Assembly (NCBI GenBank): GCA_937124495.1 | Contig: CAKZKZ010000252.1 | Location: 1 to 12,776, forward strand | DNA from: an uncultured Dokdonia sp. | GTDB taxonomy: Bacteria; Bacteroidota; Bacteroidia; Flavobacteriales; Flavobacteriaceae | Reading direction: 5' to 3' | Length of the DNA stretch: 12,776 nt | In this document: positions 6,773 through 12,776 of the stretch, piece by piece | Position numbering within the stretch: position 1 is the stretch's first letter | How the letters are laid out: the number at the start of each line of letters is the position of its first letter | Notes under the pieces: model-generated | Seen by the model: the letters and a program-made list of their open reading frames with translations, nothing else | Told to the model about the DNA's origin: nothing | The model's database searches: none | Position numbers and translations under genes: made by a program

Positions 6773-9106
6773 TTAAAAGTCTAATTCGTCAAAATCACCA
6801 TTATCTGTGTTTTGCGATTTATATTTTTCACAATCTACTTCAATAGAAAGATCTTTAGGTTTAATAAAGCTTCCGTCAGATATATTAAGGTCTTTATTAC
6901 TATATACATCTTTCATGTATAACCCCCATATAGGAAGCGCCATTGCTGCTCCTTGTCCGTATCGGGTTGTTCTAAAGTGTGTGGCTCTATCATCTCCTCC
7001 TACCCAGACACCTGTCACTAGGTTAGGAACAATACCCATAAACCAACCATCACTTTGATTTTGTGTGGTTCCTGTTTTTCCAGCAATAGGGTTTTTAAAA
7101 GAATAGGGATGCCCAGTAATGATTTCTTTATAATCTGCACGATTAGATTTTCCAGAGCGTAATCTAGCTCCAGAGCCAGATTGTGTGACGCCCTCCATCA
7201 ATTTTAAGGTAACATATGCCGCTTCTTCACTCAATACATCTTTAGGGTTTGGGACATTTTGGTATAAGATGGTTCCGTTTTTATCTTGTATGGTACTTAC
7301 AATTTGTGGTTGTATATATACGCCTTGATTTGCAAAAGCACTGTATGCCGAGACCATTTCATACAAACTTAAATCTGCAGTTCCCAACGCAATAGAAGGT
7401 ACAGGAGGTATATTACGTACATCTACGCCTAGTTTTTCTACAAGATCAATAACGGGCTGTGGTCCTACTTCATTCATTAATCTAGCTGAAATGGTATTAA
7501 CAGAACCCGCAAGAGCTGCTTTCATGGTCATCATACCGCCATATTTACCATCAGAATTTTTTGGCTCCCAATCTTTCGTATTTCCATGTGTTCCTGCGGC
7601 AATACTAAATAAGGTATTTGGTAATGTATCACAAGGCGAAATATGTAATTGGTCTACCGCTGTAGCGTATAAAAAAGGCTTAAATGTAGACCCTACCTGA
7701 CGTTTTCCAGTTTGTACATGATCATACTGAAAGTGAGACATATCAATACCCCCTACCCAAGCACGCACTTCTCCTGTTTGAGGAACCATAGACATCATGC
7801 CCGTACGTAAGAATTTTTTGTAATAGCGTATAGAATCGCGAGGTGTCATGGTGGTATCTATATCTCCTTGCCAAGAGAAGACGCTCATATCTGTCTTTAT
7901 ATCAAAAGACTTGCGAATGTCGCTCTCACTTTTTCCAGCAGCTTTCATTTTATACCATCTTTCTGAGCTTTTTATTGCATTATTAAAAATAACATCTATT
8001 TGGTCTTCTTCAATATCTCTAAAAGGAGCTGTTTCGTTTTTCTTATTTTGATGATCAAACTCGGCTTGTAATCTAGGCATGTGTTTTTGTACAGCGTCTT
8101 CTGCCATACGTTGCATTCTAGAATCTATCGTTGTGGTGATGGTTAATCCATCTCTATATATATTATAGTATTCCAAGTTTCCATCTGCATCTTCTCCTTT
8201 AGGGTTCTCTTTAATCCAATCAGCTAAGAATTTTTTGAGGTTTTCTCTAAAATAGGTAGCCATTCCATCTCTATGTCCTTCTGGAGTAAACCTTACAACC
8301 ATAGGAAGTGCTTGCAGGGAATCTTTTTCGGCAGTCGTAAGAAAGCCGTTTACTTCCATTTGCTTAAACACCTGATCACGACGTCTTTTCGATTTTTCTC
8401 TTGAGATTTTACGATGAGGATTAAATTGTCTAGGGTTTTTTAGCATGGCAACAAAAACAGCAGACTCTTCAATCGTAAGATCTTTTACATTTTTATTAAA
8501 ATAAATACGAGAAGCAGAACTGATACCAATAGCGTTAAATAAGAAACCAAACTTATTGAGGTACATCGTAATGATTTCTTCTTTAGTATACTGGCGTTCT
8601 AAACGTGTTGCAATAACATACTCCTTTACTTTTTGAATCAAACGTTCAATGGTAGAACTGGGAGGGTCAGAAAACAGTAATTTAGATAATTGTTGTGTGA
8701 CGGTACTGGCACCTCCGTTTTGGCCTAAATAGGCAATGGCTCTTGCGGTTCCTCTAAAATCGATACCAGAATGTTCATAATAACGTTCGTCTTCTGTAGC
8801 GACTAATGCATCAACAAGATGTTGAGGTAAATCTTCATACTTAATAGGGGTACGATTCTCGTTATAATAGGTACCTAATTGCTGCCCATCTGCAGATAGA
8901 ATTTTTGTAGCGAGGTTGCTTTCTGGATTTTCTAATTCTTCAAATGTTGGGAGTTTTCCAAACACATTCCAACTAGCTAATAAGAATAATAAAATGAAAG
9001 CTAAAATTCCTCCAGCAAATAATCCCCAGAACCATTTAATAATTTTTTTAAAATTGTTTTGATTGGTAGCGGGAGCGTGCTTTTTTTTAATTTGCTTCTT
9101 TGCCAT
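6773..9106 (-). CDS. mrcA: Class A penicillin-binding protein 1A (bifunctional transglycosylase/transpeptidase)
   Basis: Polymerises lipid II into glycan strands and cross-links the peptides on the periplasmic side of the inner membrane. The lysine-rich cytoplasmic N-terminus (1-24) leads into one membrane anchor at about 25-48. The GT51 transglycosylase domain has its catalytic Glu105 in ATEDERYYEH and the GGASTVTQQLSK motif. The transpeptidase domain has the nucleophile Ser473 in STFK (473-476), SVN at 535-537 and KTGT starting at Lys677. All catalytic residues are intact and 777 residues is normal for Bacteroidota PBP1A. It begins 2 nt after the gldH stop, so it should be translated from the ricT-gldH mRNA. 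Translation of the two may be coupled. The acidic C-terminal tail (DNGDFDELDF) has no recognised role. Confidence 0.96.
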   Translation of the reverse strand: MAKKQIKKKHAPATNQNNFKKIIKWFWGLFAGGILAFILLFLLASWNVFGKLPTFEELENPESNLATKILSADGQQLGTYYNENRTPIKYEDLPQHLVDALVATEDERYYEHSGIDFRGTARAIAYLGQNGGASTVTQQLSKLLFSDPPSSTIERLIQKVKEYVIATRLERQYTKEEIITMYLNKFGFLFNAIGISSASRIYFNKNVKDLTIEESAVFVAMLKNPRQFNPHRKISREKSKRRRDQVFKQMEVNGFLTTAEKDSLQALPMVVRFTPEGHRDGMATYFRENLKKFLADWIKENPKGEDADGNLEYYNIYRDGLTITTTIDSRMQRMAEDAVQKHMPRLQAEFDHQNKKNETAPFRDIEEDQIDVIFNNAIKSSERWYKMKAAGKSESDIRKSFDIKTDMSVFSWQGDIDTTMTPRDSIRYYKKFLRTGMMSMVPQTGEVRAWVGGIDMSHFQYDHVQTGKRQVGSTFKPFLYATAVDQLHISPCDTLPNTLFSIAAGTHGNTKDWEPKNSDGKYGGMMTMKAALAGSVNTISARLMNEVGPQPVIDLVEKLGVDVRNIPPVPSIALGTADLSLYEMVSAYSAFANQGVYIQPQIVSTIQDKNGTILYQNVPNPKDVLSEEAAYVTLKLMEGVTQSGSGARLRSGKSNRADYKEIITGHPYSFKNPIAGKTGTTQNQSDGWFMGIVPNLVTGVWVGGDDRATHFRTTRYGQGAAMALPIWGLYMKDVYSNKDLNISDGSFIKPKDLSIEVDCEKYKSQNTDNGDFDELDF

Positions 9107-9108
9107 TA

Positions 9109-9594
9109 TTATTGGTTTTGAGGGCGTTCAATACGCAATCCTACTTCTGTAATTCCTTCTAATCGTTCGTCTCCTGTAATGTTTCCGTTTTTACGAACGG
9201 CATGTTCTATGGAGAAGTTATAGGTTCCGCTTTCGCGAAAGCGTACCCCTTCTTTATACCATAATTTATTTTCTTTAACATCATTAAATCCAGTTCCTAA
9301 CCATTCTCCTTCTGGAGTTGCCATCGTATACTCAAGGGTATCTATAAGTTGTTTGCCATTAGGAGTATCCATTCTTGCAATCAAAAATAAGTTACTGTAT
9401 TTGTAGGCGTTGGTATTACGTAATGTAATGAATACATTATGTAATGGTATACTATCTACGTCAGAAACTTCAAATTGGATGGGCTCTTGTATATTCCATC
9501 CATTATTTACTGTATGATAATTGTCATATACACGATTAGTATCACAGGATATCGTAGTAATGACAAGCAGTAAAAGCATTGCTACTTTATGCAT
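9109..9594 (-). CDS. gldH: Gliding motility lipoprotein GldH
   Basis: A cell-envelope lipoprotein needed for gliding in Flavobacterium and connected with the type IX secretion machinery. The start at 9594 (MHKVAMLLLLVITTISC) gives a lipoprotein signal peptide with the lipobox TISC and the lipidated cysteine at residue 17. The mature part of about 145 residues is the beta-rich GldH domain (NGWNIQEPIQFEV, NVFITLRNTNAYKYSNLFL). The same frame stays open upstream to 9801, but that stretch is the ricT tail read out of frame and would bury the lipoprotein signal. Its first 8 nt overlap the end of ricT and mrcA follows after 2 nt. The GCTTTCGCGAAAGC palindrome lies inside the gene and contributes to VRFRES at residues 117-122. 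GldH is largely restricted to Bacteroidota. Confidence 0.92.
   Translation of the reverse strand: MHKVAMLLLLVITTISCDTNRVYDNYHTVNNGWNIQEPIQFEVSDVDSIPLHNVFITLRNTNAYKYSNLFLIARMDTPNGKQLIDTLEYTMATPEGEWLGTGFNDVKENKLWYKEGVRFRESGTYNFSIEHAVRKNGNITGDERLEGITEVGLRIERPQNQ
9229..9242. repeat. Palindrome GCTTTCGCGAAAGC, copy 4, inside gldH
   Basis: The same perfect 14-bp palindrome. On the gldH coding strand it carries the TAC flank of the 17-nt core and is read as Arg-Phe-Arg-Glu-Ser, a different codon phase from the copy in the protease gene. No terminator-like T-run is attached. Confidence 0.9.
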
Positions 9595-10882
9595 CGTTAT
9601 TTGGTTTCTTTTTTGATCTATTGCGTCTATTATTAGAGCGCTTAGCGTTTGCATTTTGTTGTTGAGCAGGCTTTTTAGAATCCGTTTTCTTTGAGTTGTT
9701 TTTATTTTGATGTGGTTTTTTGTTGGCTGCGGTTGTTGTTGCGCGTTTTTTATTTCGATTTCGATTATTGCGACGTTTGGTCGGAGCTTTTGGTTTGTCA
9801 AAACGCGTGAGACTGTCTTGTCCTACAACGTTTCCAAAGTCTACTTTAGTGTCTTCTATTAATTCTGAAGCGAATTCTTCTAGACTTGCAACAGGTTTTT
9901 TTGCTTTATTTAATTTTATAATTTCATTAGCTTGTGACGCTTCAAGTTTGTGCCAGTTCATCCATTCACCTTCATAAGCATACCACAGATATCCTTGAAA
10001 AATATCTATTTTCTGGCATACTGCTGTTCCTTTTTCTGTGTATAATTTGATGTCTGTTTTTGGGAATTCTTTTAAAGCATCTAGATATGCATCTAGCTCA
10101 TAGTTAAGGCAACATTTAAGTTTTCCACATTGACCCGCAAGCTTTTGAGGATTAAGAGATAATTGCTGATAACGAGCTGCACCAGTAGTAACCGATCTAA
10201 AATCAGTTAGCCAAGTAGAACAACATAACTCACGTCCACAAGAACCAATACCTCCAAGTCTAGCAGCTTCCTGTCTAAGACCAATTTGCTTCATCTCAAT
10301 ACGAGTTCTAAATTCTTGAGCAAACTCTTTAATAAGCTGTCTAAAATCTACACGATCTTCTGCGGTATAATAAAAGGTTGATTTAGATGCATCTCCCTGA
10401 AATTCAATGTCAGAAATTTTCATTTGTAGATCAAGACGTATCGCAATTTGACGCGCCTTTACCTTCATGGGTTCTTCTCGCTCCCTAGCTTTTGTCCAGA
10501 TATCTATATCTTTTTGGGTGGCTTTGCGATATATTTTAAGTGTGTCTTCTGTGTCTTGTTTTATTTTTTTACGCTTCATTTGTACACGAACTAGCTCTCC
10601 AGTAAGGGTAACCATTCCTATATCATGTCCAGATGATGCTTGTGTAGCAACAATATCTCCAATACTTAGTGTTACATTTTCTGTGTTTTTGTAGTAGTTT
10701 TTACGACCATTTTTAAAACGAACTTCAATATAATTAAATGCTTCCTGACCTTCTGGAATAACCATATTTGAAAGCCAATCAAAAACAGTCAATTTATTAC
10801 ATCCATCGGTCCCACAGGTTCCATTATTTTTACAACCTTTTGGTTGTCCGTCGGTTCCTGTTCCGCAGTTTCCACACGCCAT
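9587..10882 (-). CDS. ricT: RicT/YaaT-type PSP1-domain regulatory iron-sulfur protein
   Basis: The Bacteroidota relative of Bacillus RicT (YaaT), a PSP1-domain protein that with RicA and RicF binds Fe-S clusters and assists RNase Y-dependent mRNA processing. The PSP1 core covers about 40-320. It shows the two conserved cysteine clusters, GSCGRELCC (Cys215, Cys220, Cys221) and GQCGKLKCC (Cys252, Cys257, Cys258). Two additions set it apart: an N-terminal Cys/Gly-rich segment (1-29, six cysteines) and a tail of about 65 residues (367-431) made mostly of Lys, Asn, Arg and Gln, surely disordered and likely to bind nucleic acid. Its last 8 nt overlap gldH. The family call is firm; whether the RNase-linked role holds here is inference, since no ricA or ricF gene is in view. 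Confidence 0.9.
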   Translation of the reverse strand: MACGNCGTGTDGQPKGCKNNGTCGTDGCNKLTVFDWLSNMVIPEGQEAFNYIEVRFKNGRKNYYKNTENVTLSIGDIVATQASSGHDIGMVTLTGELVRVQMKRKKIKQDTEDTLKIYRKATQKDIDIWTKAREREEPMKVKARQIAIRLDLQMKISDIEFQGDASKSTFYYTAEDRVDFRQLIKEFAQEFRTRIEMKQIGLRQEAARLGGIGSCGRELCCSTWLTDFRSVTTGAARYQQLSLNPQKLAGQCGKLKCCLNYELDAYLDALKEFPKTDIKLYTEKGTAVCQKIDIFQGYLWYAYEGEWMNWHKLEASQANEIIKLNKAKKPVASLEEFASELIEDTKVDFGNVVGQDSLTRFDKPKAPTKRRNNRNRNKKRATTTAANKKPHQNKNNSKKTDSKKPAQQQNANAKRSNNRRNRSKKKPNNDA

Positions 10883-11076
10883 AGTATATATATCTTAAGG
10901 TAAAACACTTAAAAATCAATATTTAATTGATATATTTATATGCTTTACTCGTTAATATTATTTAGATTTGATCATTAAGCTAAAAGTTTAAAGATACCAA
11001 TTTATTAAGGTTCTTTGCGTATTCATTTAGCATTAGAAAAAGTTATCGAACAAATTTAAGACTTAAAGTTCACCTT

Positions 11077-12474
11077 ATGAAACTAATTCTACGTGTATCT
11101 TTTTTATCCTTAATGCTTCTCGTATTTGGAGTTAGTACAGCACAAGTTGTTGGAGGTGAAAAAGTTTTTAATCCAGATGGGATTAACTGTGTTTCAGCAG
11201 AAGAATATGAAATATATCATACTGCTGTTGCAGATAATATAGCGGAACTTACAAAACAAGGGTTGCGGGTATATCAAAATAACCTAAATCGCTCTTCTGA
11301 GCAACAGGTTTCTTTTACTTGGCCCGTTCAACAAGCAGATGGCTTTGAATATAATAGCACTTGGGGTATCTCAGTATATTTTGATCATGATGAAACTACA
11401 GGGGGTTTAGAGGATTGGAATTGTGGTACACGCACATACGACACTACTAGTGGATACAATCATCAAGGAGTCGATATTTTCCTATGGCCTTTTTCTTGGA
11501 AACAAATGATTGAAGGGCAAACAGAAATTATAGCAGCAGCTGATGGTCAAATTGTTTATAAAAATGATGGAAGCTTTGATAGAAATTGTACTGCTGGAGG
11601 AAATGGACAACAATGGAATGCTGTTTTTGTAGAACATTCTGATGGAAGTATCGCTTGGTATGGACATATGAAAAATGGGAGTCTTACATCAAAAAATGTA
11701 GGAGATACGGTAACACAAGGAGAGTATTTAGGAATAGTTGCTAGTTCTGGAAATTCTACAGGACCTCATTTACATTTTGAAGTATATGATGAAACGAATA
11801 CTCTTATAGATCCGTATGCGGGTCCATGCAATGACATAAATGACACGACTTGGTGGGCAGATCAAAAAGAATATCTCAATACAGGAGTGAATGCAGCGCT
11901 TACACATACGGCACTTCCTGATTTTGGGACCTGCCCAGATATTGAAGAAACTTTTGAAAGTACACAATTTGATCCTGGAGATACAGTATGGTTTATAGGA
12001 TATTATAAAGATCAAGTCACAGGAACCTCTTCTTTAAATGAGGTATTTGATCCTAGTGGTAATCTCTTTTCAAGTTGGAACACAAACTTTAATAGCGATT
12101 TTGTCGCATCTTGGTGGGGACAACAAAGAACCATAAATGATCAAGTAGGTGAATGGACGTATGTGATAACATACAATGGAGAAAGCACATCCCATGCTTT
12201 TAATGTAGGGCAACTTTCTGTAGAAGACGAAGTATTTGATGAGGTTAAATTATTTCCAAACCCAACAAATGATATTGTAAACATGGGAGCACCAGTTCCT
12301 TTTAAACAAATCATTGTAAGAGATGCACTTGGAAGAACCGTTCTTCAATATCTTGATTTAAATAAGATTAGTGTAGAAATGGATTTTTCAAATTTAACAA
12401 CAGGCATCTACTTTGTGACTGCACAAGCGTTAGATTCTGAAGCACAAACCACATTAAGAGTTCTGAAAAAATAA
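11077..12474 (+). CDS. Secreted M23 (LytM-type) metallopeptidase with type IX sorting domain
   Basis: Predicted zinc endopeptidase that cuts peptidoglycan cross-bridges or other peptides outside the cytoplasm. The signal peptide is cleaved after STA at about residue 22. The LytM domain (about 125-250) has the metal ligands His129 and Asp133 (HQGVD) and His233 (HLHFEV), with His197 (YGHMK) and His231 in catalytic positions. Residues about 270-380 form an Ig-like beta domain. From about 386 the chain ends in a type A sorting domain (LFPNPTND, DALGRTV, LTTGIYFVTA, LRVLKK), so it should be exported by the type IX system and then anchored or released. It is divergent from ricT across 194 bp and convergent with trhO. 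No exact TAnnTTTG promoter was found upstream. It could be a cell-wall hydrolase or a secreted bacteriolytic enzyme. Confidence 0.93.
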   Translation: MKLILRVSFLSLMLLVFGVSTAQVVGGEKVFNPDGINCVSAEEYEIYHTAVADNIAELTKQGLRVYQNNLNRSSEQQVSFTWPVQQADGFEYNSTWGISVYFDHDETTGGLEDWNCGTRTYDTTSGYNHQGVDIFLWPFSWKQMIEGQTEIIAAADGQIVYKNDGSFDRNCTAGGNGQQWNAVFVEHSDGSIAWYGHMKNGSLTSKNVGDTVTQGEYLGIVASSGNSTGPHLHFEVYDETNTLIDPYAGPCNDINDTTWWADQKEYLNTGVNAALTHTALPDFGTCPDIEETFESTQFDPGDTVWFIGYYKDQVTGTSSLNEVFDPSGNLFSSWNTNFNSDFVASWWGQQRTINDQVGEWTYVITYNGESTSHAFNVGQLSVEDEVFDEVKLFPNPTNDIVNMGAPVPFKQIIVRDALGRTVLQYLDLNKISVEMDFSNLTTGIYFVTAQALDSEAQTTLRVLKK

Positions 12475-12483
12475 TATATATAC

Positions 12484-12776
12484 TTACTCTTTCTTTTGAA
12501 ACTTTAGTTTTTCTGAACGTCCTTTTTTAAATATTTTATTGCTATTGCCTTTGCCACTTCGCAATCTTTTTTGCTCTTCATACGGAAGTTGTATAATATC
12601 TACACATTCTTGAGAGCAACAATTTTCCATTTGAGAGGCACAAGATTCACATTGAATAAATAGAAGATGGCATGCTTCATTAGCACAATTTTCATGTGTG
12701 TCACAAGGCTTTCCACATTGATGGCAATTTGAGATGATATCTTCAGAGATGCGCTCTCCTCTTCTGTGGTCAAATA
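12484..12776 (-). CDS. trhO: tRNA uridine(34) hydroxylase TrhO (rhodanese family), C-terminal 96 residues only
   Basis: The 3' end of a gene whose start lies beyond the right edge. TrhO (formerly YceA, UPF0176) hydroxylates uridine at position 34 of tRNA in an oxygen-dependent reaction, which leads to 5-(carb)oxymethoxyuridine-type wobble bases. The visible part begins with FDHRRGERIS just after the rhodanese domain and continues with the family's Cys-rich tail: CHQCGKPCDTHENCANEAC, HLLFIQCESC and CCSQEC, which probably binds a metal. It ends in a basic stretch, KGRSEKLKFQKKE. The stop lies 9 nt from the stop of the convergent M23 gene, so the two transcripts must overlap at their ends. The rhodanese active-site cysteine is outside the window. 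Confidence 0.9.
   Translation of the reverse strand, partial: FDHRRGERISEDIISNCHQCGKPCDTHENCANEACHLLFIQCESCASQMENCCSQECVDIIQLPYEEQKRLRSGKGNSNKIFKKGRSEKLKFQKKE

Noticed and set aside
9595..9801. Upstream extension of the gldH frame (230-residue version)
   Set aside because: The added residues are the low-complexity ricT tail in another frame, and they would place the lipoprotein signal peptide in the middle of the protein.
1..12776. CRISPR array, tRNA or rRNA genes, transposase or phage genes
   Set aside because: No regularly spaced repeats, cloverleaf sequences, rRNA segments or transposase or integrase ORFs were seen. The four palindromes are kilobases apart and are not CRISPR repeats.

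Overview
The window is AT-rich DNA from a Flavobacteriia-type Bacteroidota, most likely a marine Flavobacteriaceae. This rests on gldH (the gliding and type IX secretion lipoprotein), a type IX C-terminal sorting domain on a secreted M23 peptidase, a PSP1-type RicT with a Cys-rich N-terminus, a Bacteroidota-style TrhO tail, the absence of Shine-Dalgarno sites, and one promoter of the Bacteroidota TTG / TAnnTTTG class. No rRNA, tRNA, CRISPR array or intact insertion sequence is visible.

Layout. 1-1937 (-) is the N-terminal two thirds or so of a secreted KP-43-like subtilase whose C-terminus lies off the left edge. 1938-2316 is a divergent intergenic region. 2317-4020 (+), with the real start probably at 2335, is a fused OppD/OppF-type dual ABC ATPase without its permeases. 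4021-4477 is a convergent intergenic region with a strong GC-rich hairpin. 4478-6555 (-) is a three-gene unit: scoA, scoB (two-subunit 3-oxoacid CoA-transferase) and a small HExxH protein that looks like a stand-alone M91/NleD-type metallopeptidase. 6556-6772 is dense in structure: a 14-bp palindrome, a clean intrinsic terminator and a large bulged hairpin. 6773-10882 (-) is a compact ricT-gldH-mrcA unit whose genes overlap by 8 nt or are 2 nt apart. 11077-12474 (+) is a secreted M23 endopeptidase with a sorting domain. 12484-12776 (-) is the 3' end of trhO.

Functional themes. Much of the window concerns the cell envelope: class A penicillin-binding protein, GldH, a LytM-type hydrolase and a secreted subtilase. 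The CoA-transferase pair and the peptide-type ABC ATPase are ordinary metabolism and transport. RicT and TrhO act on RNA.

The most striking signal is not a gene. The perfect palindrome GCTTTCGCGAAAGC occurs four times in 12.8 kb (799, 2277, 6601, 9229). Two copies are intergenic and two lie inside unrelated genes, where they are read in different codon phases. Three of the four share a 17-nt core, TACGCTTTCGCGAAAGC. This looks like a selected DNA-level word, comparable in kind to HIP1 or to uptake and chromosome-organising motifs. I know of no assigned function for it.
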